A DNA stretch of 64,000 bases from Nematostella vectensis (lineage: Eukaryota > Cnidaria > Anthozoa > Actiniaria > Edwardsiidae): assembly GCF_932526225.1 (NCBI RefSeq), contig NC_064048.1, positions 2,929,597-2,993,596 of the forward strand, in the 5' to 3' direction. The notes below the pieces were generated by a model. That model did no database searches. It saw nothing but the letters and a program-made list of their open reading frames with translations, and was not told the DNA's origin. The position numbers were made by a program, and so were the translations under genes. Of the stretch, positions 21,801 through 31,863 are shown piece by piece; position 1 is the first letter of the stretch; each line of letters begins with the position of its first letter.

Positions 21801-22610
21801 TGTCAACCATTTCGGAAGCCAAAGGTTTGAGCCCCCTCCTCCTCCTTTCCCTTTTTCTACAATTAACGTAGGCAGCATCCACACGTCTTCGAGTTTCTTT
21901 CCGCTTCCGCAGCAACAAGGACAACAAGGGAGATTCATGCAGCCGCCTCCGCACCCACAACCACCGCCACAACCTCCGCAGCCACCGCCACAACCTCCGC
22001 AGCCACCGCCACAACCACCACAGCCACCGCAGCCCTGAAAGCATCGACATGGGTTGAAGCAACCACCTCCGAAGTTACCTCCACAAGGCATAAAGCAGAC
22101 AGAGCCTTCTCCAGCGCCTCCGTCACTTTCCTTTCCATCATCAGACTTTTCGACGACCCCAACATCAGCTTCCTTGTCACTGACTTTATCTTTACTTTTA
22201 TGTCCCTTTTTCCCTTTCTTTTTCTTGTTTTGATTTTCTTCTTCGTCGTCTACCTGTTCCTCGTTTTCAGTTGTTTCTTCCTCACTATCGTCCAAAGTGT
22301 CGACAGCATTTTGTAAGATTTTATAAAGCTTTTTGAATCTGTCTCGTGAGATTTCTCTTGTCACGGCTTGTGGCTTTGCCTCTTCGCTCCTCTTGGCCAC
22401 CGAAAAACCCAAACCGTGTCTTTTCAAAATGAGAATGTCACTTCTTTTTCCTTGGTTGCCTTCTTCACGTATAACAACGCTTTGATTGGATGTGTGACCT
22501 TCTAAGAACTTGTAGAAGAGATTATAGGAGTTCTGGGTTGTGCTTTTTGTTGATGTTGCTTCGTAGGTTTTGATTGTCAATAGTATCAATGTCAAGTACC
22601 AAACAATCAT
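18894..22610 (-). CDS. Silk-like Gly/Ala repeat secreted protein, 1238 residues
   Basis: One uninterrupted reading frame, with no intron. In order: a signal peptide (about 1-18, MIVWYLTLILLTIKTYEA); a pro-region with several KR sites (GKRSDILILKRHG, VAKRSEE); an acidic then Lys-rich segment (about 90-160); a Cys-Gly block (about 165-235) of CGGCGGGC repeats plus CCPCCCG; a basic GGGKKGGKGGG block; a Gly/Ala domain (about 290-835) made largely of the 10-residue unit GGGGAAGGAA; and a polar, acidic C-terminal domain of about 400 residues with KR and SR sites. The 30-bp repeat is well conserved in DNA. Composition resembles silk-like and cnidoin-type elastic proteins and suggests a fibre-forming extracellular or capsule protein cross-linked through the Cys block. 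The function is inferred. Confidence 0.85.
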   Translation of the reverse strand: MIVWYLTLILLTIKTYEATSTKSTTQNSYNLFYKFLEGHTSNQSVVIREEGNQGKRSDILILKRHGLGFSVAKRSEEAKPQAVTREISRDRFKKLYKILQNAVDTLDDSEEETTENEEQVDDEEENQNKKKKGKKGHKSKDKVSDKEADVGVVEKSDDGKESDGGAGEGSVCFMPCGGNFGGGCFNPCRCFQGCGGCGGCGGGCGGCGGGCGGCGGGCGCGGGCMNLPCCPCCCGSGKKLEDVWMLPTLIVEKGKGGGGGSNLWLPKWLTTALGIPAAKGGGKKGGKGGGKKGGKGGGGGGGAAGGGAAGGAAGGGAAGGAAGGGGAAGGAAGGGGAAGGAAGGGGAAGGAAGGGGAAGGAAGGGGAAGGAAGGGGAAGGAAGGGGAAGGAAGGGGAAGGAAGGGGAAGGAAGGGGAAGGAAGGGGAAGGAAGGGGAAGGGGAAGGAAGGGGAAGGAAGGGGAAGGAAGGGGASGGTAGGGGAAGGAAGGGGAAGGAAGGGGAAGGAAGGGGAAGGAAGGGGAAGGAAGGGGAAGGAAGGGGGAGGAAGGRGAAGGAAGGGGAAGGAAGGGGAAGGAAGGGGAAGGAAGRAAGGGAAGGGAAGGGAAGGAAGGGAAGGAAGGGAAGGGAVGGGAAGRGGAAGGAAGGGAAGGGAAGAGGAAGGVSGGGGKGAGGTAGGSIISGRIAGGAGATGGVDIGGGGGGGAIGGAAGGGAGGGGTAGGAAGGGATGGGGGGAFGGGGAVGGGGGGGLAGGGGGAAGGVAAGGGGGAGGGTAGAAGGGGAAGGAGGSWKVGGGAGAAGGGSWKVGGGAAGAAGGAGAGGAGGGGGGSWSWKTGSDAPKNKSPTGKKPKKKGDDEEEDEELEFEFDDNGDKKYSTGGIPIMTTLRKAHFGDSFGSVGGIIRQPKISKTSNHILESLSKIFPGLELPELKILERNFENINKDLDEDLKKNDTKQMSRNTPEKPEAKKFLSRESKAKQGHLITDENAIDKILDNNAKESNKQISNNINSFLKDYDTLNEILRKSDSVPYKNISKDRDNVKGSSSSPSIGKEQRNSSSTLEENLLAALFRFQTRNLSQSPEGKEETSTRKFSNPSRNAIESRFSGSRGKTGIANDSSLTGNDDNYIANIHKSGDKDKVKDRVVSNPVTNAIVSSIFEHGGKADISHDSSITHNDESVIANILNSANRHGKSRKHLRPIYDNIGQKIAGGIEQQLNDYTKDEETADVLEQLKDSLNNGHS
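20640..21715 (-). repeat. 30-bp coding minisatellite of the silk-like gene
   Basis: About 35 units of 30 bp encoding GGGGAAGGAA, with a few length variants (AAGGG) and rare substitutions. High DNA identity between units indicates recent unequal exchange or slippage, so allele length is probably variable. The long Pro/Ala ORF on the opposite strand is a mirror of this repeat. Confidence 0.85.
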
Positions 22611-23138
22611 AATGAAGAGTTGCCCGTTTCATTTCATACCAAAACCATGCCATCTGACGCCCCAGCGATCCATTTGATCATAGCAAATATATTATCCAGA
22701 ATCTTATTTCGATTTTTTCTTTCTCGAGTGTTTGGACTGATATTTTTATCATTGTGATGTTATGTAAAATCCGTAGGCAGAAGATTTTCCTTGCTCATTT
22801 GAAACAGGTGGTTGTATTCACGGAATTATGTAACGGATCAATGCTCTTTATATCTTTCTCTTTATTTTATCCGAGTTATTATATATTACATTCATAACAT
22901 GAATATGGAAAGAAATTTAAAACTCATTGAACTATTAGGAGATACTCTCCTTGTCTATGTAAGGAACACCTTAACTGTAATACAAGTTTAAACTGCGAGC
23001 TCTTCTATCTATTTAAAGCTATTTTAAATTTTCTTCTACTTCTTCCTTTCCTTCTTCTTCTTTTCTGCCTACGTTGTAGTGCTTTTTAGAATCTTCGCCT
23101 GGGGCTGCTTTTATACATGTCGAAATATTTGTTTCATC
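22611..23138. other. Intergenic: promoter of silk-like gene and 3' end of next gene
   Basis: No exon seen. A TTTATT near 22860 (AATAAA on the minus strand) can serve the gene ending at 23139. An AT-rich ATATATTTGC about 75 bp upstream of the silk-like ATG is a weak TATA candidate. Confidence 0.4.
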
Positions 23139-23795
23139 TTAGTTCGTCATCAGACAACCGCCACACGGGCTTCCAAACCCGCATCCACACATCATATTAC
23201 CCTTCATCGCTTTGAATTTAAACTTTGGAGGGAAGTACTTCATACGAACCATCTGGCATGGAGGACCTCCACAGCAGCACCCAGGGAAGCATGGGAAAGA
23301 ACACATTCCCATTGAGCAGGGACCGTCTTTCCCCTTAGATGGAGCCTTGTCATTCATCTTTGCAGGTTTAGGAAGTGCGATTGTTTGAAGGGCACCTTTA
23401 AGTAGACCGAGAAGCTTACGAACTTTTGACTTGTTGAACTTACGTTTGCAGCAAAGCTCAGTTACACATTTTGAAGCTTTGAGTTTCACAAGAGGACTTG
23501 TGTTTTTTGCGCAGATGATATGTTGACATCTTTTAAATACAAGCTTCACCAATGGATTATCTGCTTTTAGGTCTTCCTCAATCCATCTGTTTCTTCGTTT
23601 ACTGGTTACTTTACTCGTGTGGAGGTAAGGCATTGTTTTAACGGGCTTTAAGTGCCGTTTTGACAAAAGTAAGTCCAGGGGTGCATTTTTCATGATGGTT
23701 GGCCATGTAACGTTTGATAGTCTGTTTGTGTGCTCCCTTGCGTTGCCCGTCAAAACTAACATCGACAGCAAGAAAACTAAAGATGTCATCGACAT
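23139..23795 (-). CDS. Secreted basic Cys-rich protein with PPKFKFK motif
   Basis: A single-exon frame of 218 residues from the ATG at 23795. That start is preferred over an in-frame ATG at 23837 because it begins directly with a good signal peptide, MSMTSLVFLLSMLVLTGNA. The pro-part is basic with SKR, SKRR and CKRK sites. The C-terminal 60 residues are Cys-rich (MCSFPCFPGCCCGGPPC), then FPPKFKFKAMKG and CGCGFGSPCGGC. The PPKFKFK motif followed by Lys and a Cys-rich end is shared with all five modules of the locus at 35823-49729, so this is a distant, intronless relative. Role unknown; a secreted structural or cross-linking protein is inferred. Confidence 0.75.
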   Translation of the reverse strand: MSMTSLVFLLSMLVLTGNAREHTNRLSNVTWPTIMKNAPLDLLLSKRHLKPVKTMPYLHTSKVTSKRRNRWIEEDLKADNPLVKLVFKRCQHIICAKNTSPLVKLKASKCVTELCCKRKFNKSKVRKLLGLLKGALQTIALPKPAKMNDKAPSKGKDGPCSMGMCSFPCFPGCCCGGPPCQMVRMKYFPPKFKFKAMKGNMMCGCGFGSPCGGCLMTN

Positions 23796-24430
23796 TCTAC
23801 TTAACACTCTGATTATACTAGATTCGATATTTATCAATACCTAGCTTTTTGAAAATATCCTTAATCATACTGTCATAGAACACTTGAAATTATATATTGG
23901 AACAGGTTTGTCATTGTTAAACAGTTGAGTGTTACGCTGGAAAAGAATAAACGTCATCAATGTAAAAATAGTTTTACTGAGAAAATCACTCAAATTCCTA
24001 GTCTTATCAGTATCAAGCTAGCAGCAGTGTACGTACCGATATTTCTCAAGGGTTTTACTAGTAGAAAATGCTGAGCCAACTTCCAAGAAGTCTTAAATTG
24101 TACTTGTAGTATTTCCTCTTTAACTTAGCGCTTTTCCCAATACATTACCCTGTTAAAGGGCGTTTAAAATGTCCCCTCGTTTTCATACATTGACCATAAC
24201 AAAGACACTAGTAGATATTAATCATTTGCGCAAAATTTACAATAGAAGCTGTCCATAAAAACTACAAGTATGACTATTTTTACCTCTGCTTAAAATTTGT
24301 GAGGTTATTTTGGTTTAAAAAGAATATAATTAGCATTAATTAATAATGTCTATCACTTTAGTGAACCTTAGTTTTCCTTCTCTTCTTGATTCATTTTCGA
24401 TATTGTGAGCCCAAAGCAGACCGTCCACTT
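23796..24430. other. Intergenic, nothing recognised
   Basis: AT-rich stretch between two minus-strand genes. It must hold the promoter of the 23795 gene and the 3'UTR of the 24431 gene. No repeat or exon seen. Confidence 0.4.
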
Positions 24431-26244
24431 TTATATGTGGCGATATGGCGCGCGACGAGGACGTCTGAGAGATGCCATATAAGGAGATGCCATAAAAGGC
24501 GGGAAGCGACCAGTAGTAGACATGTAGTTGAACGGCATTCTGGGAAATGCGGACGAAGGAATGAATCCACGCTTTGATTTCTTGCCCTTGCCTTTATCAT
24601 CACCGCCCTTGCACAGAGCTGTGAAATAATTAAACACTAGAATCAGATTCATTGAAAATCCGATCCCATCAATGCTCAATGCAGTTGTTCCCTGAGCAGT
24701 GGTAGATATAGGGGGAGGCTTGAGGGGGTTTCAAACTCCCGTCTTGATCTGTCCAGGGAATGCACGCACCAAGGACACAACACACAGAGATATGTTTATT
24801 TTTCTTATTTTTCTTTGTTTGCTTTGGTGGTGCCTTTTTATATTGATAGCTTTGATAGCTTTTATTAATAACATGTAAAACAAAACCTTTTACTTCATTT
24901 GTTCGTACAAGAACTTTAAAGACGGTAAATGAAACATATTCTGAAGGTCCTCGATTTATTGATCAGCGAAAAATGACTTTATACTTGTACGATAAAAAGA
25001 TCTCTTTATGGAGCATCAGAATGCAATTGCCAATGGGAGCAAAACTGTGGTACAAGACTGCCACAGGACGATATGATAAAAGGGGCATTTAATTATTAAA
25101 TGGCAGACTTACCTGAGTCTAGAACCAATATTGGACCCATCTTATTGCAGCATCCACAGCCGCCACAATTATTGCACCCGCATCCGCAACCGCAACCCCT
25201 GCAGCCACACCCACACCCTCTCAAACCAGGGCCACACCCATGTCCTCCACAGCAGCCACAACAGCCTCCACAACACCCACATGGAGGAGGAGGGATGCAG
25301 GGGAGGCATGGGTCGGGTAGGACGGCGTGGGTCAGATAACCAGGGCCGCAGGGTATACCACAAGCATCAACAAACACGTGGTTGAACTCGCAGTCGCAAA
25401 GGCCACCGCAACCACAAGGAGCCGCACAACCGCAACCGCAAGGAGCCGGGCAACCGCATCCGCAAGGTCGAGCACAACCGCAACCGCAAGGATTACAGCA
25501 GGGACGAGCGCATCCACAACAGGAGCCGCAACCACAACCGCAACCACAGCCGCAGCCGCAGCCCATTGGGACACCAGTAACAGTGTACTCCTTTCCACCG
25601 CCTTTTTCGTCCTTGTCGTCTTTATTCTTCCTGGAGTCATCGTTCAGTTTACCGCCATCTGAGGTTACGCCTCCATCATTACTTTTCTCCTTTTCTTTAT
25701 CTTTTTCCTCGTTGCTTTCTTTATTACAGCAGCAGTCTAGCGGTACTGCAATGGCTGAGGGGATAATACAAGGCCTTAGGCGAAGGCAACAGTCCTTGTC
25801 GTCTTTCTTACAACAACTAGAGCAACCGCAGCCGCACTTTTCCTCCTTCTCCTCGTGTTTATTTGCCTTGCGTTCCTCTTCGTCTTCGTCTTCGCCTTCA
25901 ATAGGACACCAATCTTTACCGTTAACCTTTTCATTGTCATCGTCGTTGATCTTTTTACTGCTTACAACTTGAAGGTCATCGTTATAGCTCTCAAAGGTAT
26001 CCATAGGTGTATTATCTTTACCGCCATTAGTAGAATTCGGGGCCACATTTTGTTGAGCTTGCTTTTCATTCCCTGTCACAACAATAGGTTTATCAAGACC
26101 TTCGATCTGTAACTCAATCTTTTGTATATCCCCTCTAGAAATTCCACTTTCTTTGTTTTTGGTACTTGAATTCTTGAGAGCCGAGCACTCGAAAAACGAC
26201 GCTTGAGTGATCAGAAAAGCAAGGCCTAGCACAAACGCGACCAT
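24431..26244 (-). CDS. Two-exon secreted acidic Cys-Gly-rich protein
   Basis: Exon 1 (26244-25113) and exon 2 (24618-24431) join in phase 1 through the strong donor CAG|GTAAGT and acceptor TTATTTCACAG, giving 439 residues. Exon 1 encodes a signal peptide (MVAFVLGLAFLITQASFFEC), a polar acidic region, a first Cys cluster near residue 135 (CGCGCSSCCKKDDKDCC), a second acidic Lys-rich spacer, and a long Cys-Gly domain (about 230-375) of CGCGCGCG, ARPCGCGC and PAPCGCGC repeats. Exon 2 adds a basic tail starting GGDDKGKGKKSKRG, then a Pro/Met/Phe-rich end with no Cys. The tail behind the SKR site may be released by processing. No enzyme-like region is present; an extracellular cross-linked role is inferred. 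Confidence 0.82.
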
Positions 26245-26274
26245 GCTTTCGCCTTGGTGATAAAACGCTGAACG

Positions 26275-26282
26275 TTTAAATA
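26275..26282 (-). promoter_or_regulatory. TATA box of the 26244 gene
   Basis: TATTTAAA on the minus strand, about 31-38 bp upstream of the ATG, implying a very short 5'UTR. Confidence 0.6.
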
Positions 26283-26921
26283 TGGTGTTAAAGGCTTGTT
26301 ACAATTTCTGCCAGTAAGTTTTTATCACACGATTAACAACTTAGCAGGTTCCGTTAAATGGGCGGGCAAGACCACTCTATGGGATCACTGGAGCGTAATC
26401 TACACACGACAGCTTAAAGACAGCGCGAGACATAACAGACTTTGTTATTTTATAGTAACCTTATTTCATTATGTTTTTAGTACTGTTTTTATCAATTTTG
26501 CTTTAGTTCTGGTAAAAGAGGAAAAATGTTATTTTCAACGAGTTCAAAAAGTCAACATCCACCAGCTGGTGCCACTGTATTCTAAAAAAAGTAATGTATT
26601 ATTTATATACGGCGCAAGCGTTTTGTTAATGTCTAGAAAATATTTTGGACGTTTTTGTTTTCACTATTTTCGTAGTCTACCTGGCAGTTTGTTTGTTTTA
26701 TCTTGTTTGTTTGTTTGTCAGGGGGGACTATTTTATTAAATCGTGTTGAAACATGAAAACCTAGACGGATTCTTAACGTCTTCAATTGACTTGAAGATGA
26801 ATGAAGGACCGTGCAAGATGCTTTACTTGACGAAAAGATAGAAGAGGTCCCTGTACAATTGAATCCTCGCATGCAGCGGATTCAGATTTTTTCATTACGT
26901 AGAAGCTTAGAGCGTTGAGAT
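26283..26921. other. Intergenic, no gene seen
   Basis: An ORF on the plus strand (26296-26739) has no signal peptide, no splice context and no compositional link to neighbours; I do not accept it as a gene. Confidence 0.4.
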
Positions 26922-27938
26922 GCTATGACCAAAGATGGGAATAGATGTTTGACCAAAGATGGGAATAGATGTTATGAACAAAGATGGGAATAGATGTTAT
27001 GAATAAAGATGGGAATAGAAGTTATGATCAAAGATGGGAATAGATCTTATGACCAAAGATGGGAATAGATGTTATGAACAAAGATGGGAATAGAGGTTAT
27101 AAACAAAGATGGGAATAGATGTTATGAACAAAGTTGAGAATAGATGTTATGAACAAAGATGGGAATAGATGTTATGGCCAAAGATGAGAATAGATGTTAT
27201 GAACAAAGATGGGAATAGATGTTATGAACAAAGATGGGAATAGACGTTATAAACAAAGATGGGATTAGATGTTATGACCAAAGTTGAGAATATATGATAT
27301 TAACAAAGATGGGGAAAGATGTTATGAGCAAAGATGGGAATAGATGTTATGAACAAAGATGGGAATAGATGTTATGAACAAAGATGGGAATAGATGTTAT
27401 GAACAAAGATGGGAATAGATGTTATGAACAAAGATGGGAATAGATGTTATGAACAAAGATGGGAATAGATGTTATGAACAAAGATGGGAATAGATGTTAT
27501 GAACAAAGATGGGAATAGATGTTATGAACAAAGATGGGAATAGATGTTATGACTAAAGATGGGAATAGATGTTATGAACAAAGATGGGAATAGATGTTAT
27601 GAACAAAGATGAGAATAGATGTTATGAACAAAGATGGGAATATATGATATTAACAAAGATGGGGAAAGATGTTATGAGCAAAGATGGGAATAGATGTTAT
27701 GAACAAAGATGGGAATAGATGTTATGAACAAAGATGGGAATAGATGTTATGAACAAAGATGGGAATAGATGTTATGACTAAAGATGGGAATAGATGTTAT
27801 GAACAAAGATGGGAATAGATGTTATGAACAAAGATGGGAATAGATGTTATGAACAAAGATGGGAATAGATGTTATGAACAAAGATGGGAATAGATGTTAT
27901 GAACAAAGAAGGGAATAGATGTTATGAACAAAGATGGG
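26922..27938. repeat. 25-bp minisatellite with 350-bp higher-order period
   Basis: About forty copies of AACAAAGATGGGAATAGATG followed by TTATG. Variant units (a TATATGATATT followed by AACAAAGATGGGGAAAG) recur at 27291 and 27641, exactly 350 bp (14 units) apart, which shows a block duplication. Non-coding. Confidence 0.92.
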
Positions 27939-27980
27939 CCATTGGGAATGCGTACTAGACGAAGGAACAATAGGCCATTC

Positions 27981-28120
27981 CAGCTATAAGTTTGCGCGCG
28001 CATAACCATAGAAACCTACCTCAACTACCAGAATGCAGCGCGCGCGCTTTTTGAAGCTTACATCAAACGAAGCGCGCGCTGCATGCCGGTAGTTGTGAGT
28101 GCGCGCGCATGCTTATAGCT
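27981..28120. repeat. GC-rich imperfect hairpin
   Basis: The left end AGCTATAAG...GCGCGCGC and the right end GCGCGCGCATGCTTATAGCT pair, as do the inner CAACTACC and GGTAGTTG, with a short central loop containing two GCGCGCGC runs. Likely a small foldback element, next to another element starting at 28123. Confidence 0.65.
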
Positions 28121-28122
28121 TA

Positions 28123-29101
28123 TTCCCAGAGCCCACGTACCTTTGTGCCAGCGGCAAGGTACAAGGCTCTGGAACAATCAATTTTTTCACCAACAGAATC
28201 TATTGGTTCAGGTTTTACTACGCATGTCCAAACAAAATAGCAACCGGAAAGAACAGAGTTGATCTCTTTTACGGATCGATCTAATTCGCATTTGAAAAAT
28301 TAGGAAAAGTCGAAGATTTTACGCTGAAAGAAATTCAATCCCATATTTTGAAGTCAGTCAACGCTTATAAAAAAGAATGGTTTTGGTGTATATGTTGCCA
28401 ACCGGTATTGGTAAAGCATTCCTAATTCAGTGAATTTAAGTGCTTTGATTCGCCAACGATTTGTTTGTGTCTCAAGAAGAGCGCAAATCCGGTTCAATTT
28501 TTTTACTGATTTTGCCATTGAATGTCTCAATGGAGGACAAGATTGAAAAGCTTCGCTCACGCATATATTTCTGTGCTTAGGCATGTGAGGATTCCATCGC
28601 TTCACGATGTAAATATAACATTTGCCCGCCTCGAAGTAGTCGTTAACAGACGGGGATTTTGATTATATTGCATTCGCGTCGAAGAACTCTTTCAAAGAGT
28701 TAATCCACCGAGAACATGACCGGCATATATATTACGGCTTCGCGCGCTTTTACATTTCCCGTAATTTATCACAGGATTTTCACAAGGCCGCCCTCTATGT
28801 TCGCTATATAGACCCAAAAAGCCACACCTGATTATTGTATGGTACTAAAAGTTTGTAGCAGCAATGATAAAATTTGGTTTTAAATATATACGCTGGTTAG
28901 TGAGAGTTTTCTTTGTTAGTTTTATTTTCAAAGACAGAATGTGTGACGTCGTTAAATCTTTTCCATTGTACTATTCACTTACGCTTTATTTGCGCATGCT
29001 CACTGACGCAAGCCCGTGAGCCAATAAGAATCGCCCTAGGAATTGATTATCCCCGAGCCTTGTACCTTGCCGCTGGCATAAAGTTACGTGGGCTCTGGGA
29101 A
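28123..29101. mobile_element. Approximately 1-kb element with about 60-bp terminal inverted repeats
   Basis: TTCCCAGAGCCCACGTA at the left and TACGTGGGCTCTGGGAA at the right are perfect complements, and pairing continues inward over about 60 bp (GCCAGCGGCAAGGTACAAGG is shared). No transposase frame and no clear target duplication are seen; a non-autonomous DNA transposon by structure. Confidence 0.7.
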
Positions 29102-29605
29102 CGAGATTGTTGGACGTTCTGAAAGCGTTCTAAACATACTAAAGAACGTTCTGGGCATAGAAATAAGGGAAAATCCCGTAGGAAATCACGTTTTGAACAA
29201 GAAACATAAGAATAAAAATAAAAACTGAGCATTAAAAACGTTATGACCAAAAATCCCGTTTTGAACTTATAGAAACAATGAACATAAAATATAACTGAGG
29301 ACGTTCTGAGATAACAAAGGACTTTTTTGACCTATAACGTTCTGAAAGTGGTAACTACCAGGACGGTAACGGGGCCCCCAGGGGGTGAGGGGAGGGGGCT
29401 CGCACGATACAGGGGCATTAAGAAAACTTGGGGGGAGGGGAGGGGAGTGGCATAGCTACCTTCCTATTGGTCATTTTCTTGTAATTCGAGTGAGAAAAAA
29501 CCGACGCCGGTTCCTATATGCGGAAGTGCATTGAGAACTATACCACTGAGAACAATAGAAAGGTATTTGAAAGGATTGTTAGATATAGGAGGGGTTAACA
29601 TCAGT

Positions 29606-30012
29606 CGGATGCGTCCGACAGGAGCAAAAAAATGGCAAAGCTCAAATTGTAAGGTCGTGTTAGCTTATATTCGCTTGATATTTTGCATAGATGTTCCTTG
29701 TGTAATATAAAACAAAATAAGCTTTAGTATTTTTTTTGTAGAAAATCCGTTCTTGAGATATTGCAAATTGTATTTGTAATTGTATTGATTTGTCAGAATT
29801 TGCTCAATTTGGGCGAAATTGCTACCTTTTTCATGATTTATGACAACTTTGCTCAATCATATCTAAAACACGGATCATCTACCAAAAAAATACTAAAGCT
29901 TATTTAGTTTTTTATTATGCAAGGAACCTCTAGACAAAATATCAACAAAATATAAGCTAACACAACCTTACAATTTTAATTTTGCCATTTGTTTGCTCTG
30001 TCGATGCGTCCA
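29606..30012. mobile_element. Foldback MITE with arms of about 150 bp
   Basis: Left-arm segments such as AATTGTAAGGTCGTGTTAGC and AATAAGCTTTAGTATTTTTT have their complements in the right arm. The ends pair as GGATGCGTCCGACAG and CTGTCGATGCGTCC with small differences. The interior is AT-rich with no gene. Confidence 0.75.
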
Positions 30013-30281
30013 CCTTAATCTCTGGTGGCCACTTGACCTGTGCTGCTAGCACGGGTTTTACACAGACTTTCGTGCCTTAATGCAAGCAAAAAGGTCAAAC
30101 ATCCGCTTGACCCATTGCCTCAGCCACACCAATGGATGACACTGTTGCTAGGGCAACTGATGAATTATTAATTACTTGGACAATGAACTAATGATATCTT
30201 TGTTCTAGACAATGAGGACAGTTCTTCGTCCGTTAGGCATCTGATTCTCTTTTCATCTGGTGTGAATTCCGAGGTTTTGCC

Positions 30282-31863
30282 ATGAACTACAAGGCTTTAT
30301 TTGTGGTTTTCCTAGTCATTGGAGTTTCAGAAATTCCGCAGACCAATTCAAAAGCTGTTAATAACATAACAAGTAAGTTTAAAGGAAAAGCTAAACACCC
30401 TCTGGTCATCTTTTATTTTGTTTAGGTGTTATCTCCTTGATCTACACGCACATTGTATCAGCCAATTGCCCAATAACTACAGGTGCATAACAACTAAGAA
30501 TTGCTTCTTAAACGTGTGCTATTGAGGTTTTTATAAAATACCTTGCTTTACAAAAAAAGTCAAAATTAAATGACCAAAAACCTCAGCGGGTATCATTTTT
30601 TTAGCAACTGGCGTCTTGTTTAATTTATTGCTACTATTCATCCTCCAATTTATAGTACTAAATATCAACAATTCCGTAGCAAGTTTGTTTTTATTGACAC
30701 ATTCACTTTTGCGATATAACATTGCAAGCGTACTATGGGTAATTGCATGATTTTTTACCCTATACTGTATTGTACACAGAAACGCCAAAGGTACTGAATC
30801 TAGTGTCGGAGCTTCTTGCAGATGAAGAGCGAGAGGATACGACGAGAGTCCGACGTGATGACGATGAATTATCGGCATCTGGAGAAGACGGTATGCTCTT
30901 CTGATATGTTTGAATTATTTGTGGGTTGGGCAAGCTAAGAAATGAATCCGAATTCAGAATTTATGTTTCTGTTTTTCCCCACGCTGAATCAATGGCACAA
31001 TGATAAAAAAACAGGCTTCAAAGAAAACACGTCTCTATCAGTGCTTTATGGATCAAACTTGAGATACAGCCTTCTATACACAAGTTATGCAATTCTACAA
31101 TAATTATAGTTCAATAAAAAATGCACTGTTCGACGTTTTTTTAAGCGCTATGTATTGACGGGGGATGATGAATAGAACTAGAGGAATAGAATGAAAAAGG
31201 TTGTCGATACTATGAATGTCTCACTATTCTAAGCATCTCTGAGTATTATTATTGCGTGTTTATTCTATCACAGAGGACGAAGACGAAGGAAGTAGCGAGC
31301 CAACGACAAAGAAATGTGAGACGTCTTGCGATGGGGGTAAACATATCGACAAATGCACGTGCGACAAAAGCAAATGTGGGGAAACAAATGACGAGCCCTG
31401 CAAGAAATGCCAAACGAACAAGTGTGCGGCAACAAGCCCCCAAAAATGTGACGTCACAGGGCAAGCAGCAAAATGCGCATGCCCAAAGCAAAATCAATCT
31501 CCCGTCATGCAACGCGTGTTTGGCATCCCTGCCGTGATGGTAGCGCCGTTCAACGCAGGTGCTTCCACGGGTGCTGTCGCTAAGAAAAATACTGCAAGCA
31601 AGAAGTGTTGTGGGTGTCATGAATGTTGCTGTTGTTGCGAGCCGTGTTGTTGTTGTCATGAATGCTGTTGTTGTCCTTGTTGTTGTTGTTGTTGCGAGCC
31701 ATGTTGCTGCTGTCACGAATGTTGTTGTTGTGAGCCTTGTTGTCACTGCTGTCACTGTTGCCACCACTGTTGTCATCATTGTTGCAATCATTGTTGTTGT
31801 AAGAAGTGCGAAGGTCAGGGAATGGGAGGAAACGGTGGCAATGGAGGCATGCAAGGGAAATAG
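30282..31863 (+). CDS. Three-exon secreted protein with extreme Cys/His tail
   Basis: Exons 30282-30372, 30780-30890 and 31274-31863 join in phase 1 (donors A|GTAAGT and G|GTATGC; acceptors TACACAG and TATCACAG), giving 263 residues. Exon 1 is a signal peptide (MNYKALFVVFLVIGVSEIPQ). Exon 2 is an acidic pro-region with the processing site TTRVRRDDDE. Exon 3 begins acidic, continues with spaced CxxC-type cysteines (CETSCDGG, CTCDKSKCG, CKKC), and ends in a roughly 70-residue tail in which about 44 residues are Cys and many others His, built from HECCCC, EPCCCC and HHCC units. The tail ends KKCEGQGMGGNGG. Either a disulfide-dense structural protein or a metal-binding protein is possible; I cannot decide. 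It is not a standard metallothionein pattern. Confidence 0.85.

Noticed and set aside
19966-22038. 690-residue Pro/Ala-rich ORF on the plus strand
   Set aside because: It is the mirror of the Gly/Ala repeat of the silk-like gene; the minus frame has a signal peptide, KR sites, Cys block and poly(A) signal, and the plus frame has none.
26296-26739. 147-residue ORF upstream of the 26244 gene
   Set aside because: No signal peptide, no splice signals, ordinary AT-rich intergenic composition.
31252-31863. Independent start at the ATG just upstream of exon 3 of the 30282 gene
   Set aside because: That ATG lies in the intron before a good acceptor; exons 1 and 2 with signal peptide and RVRR site fit in phase.
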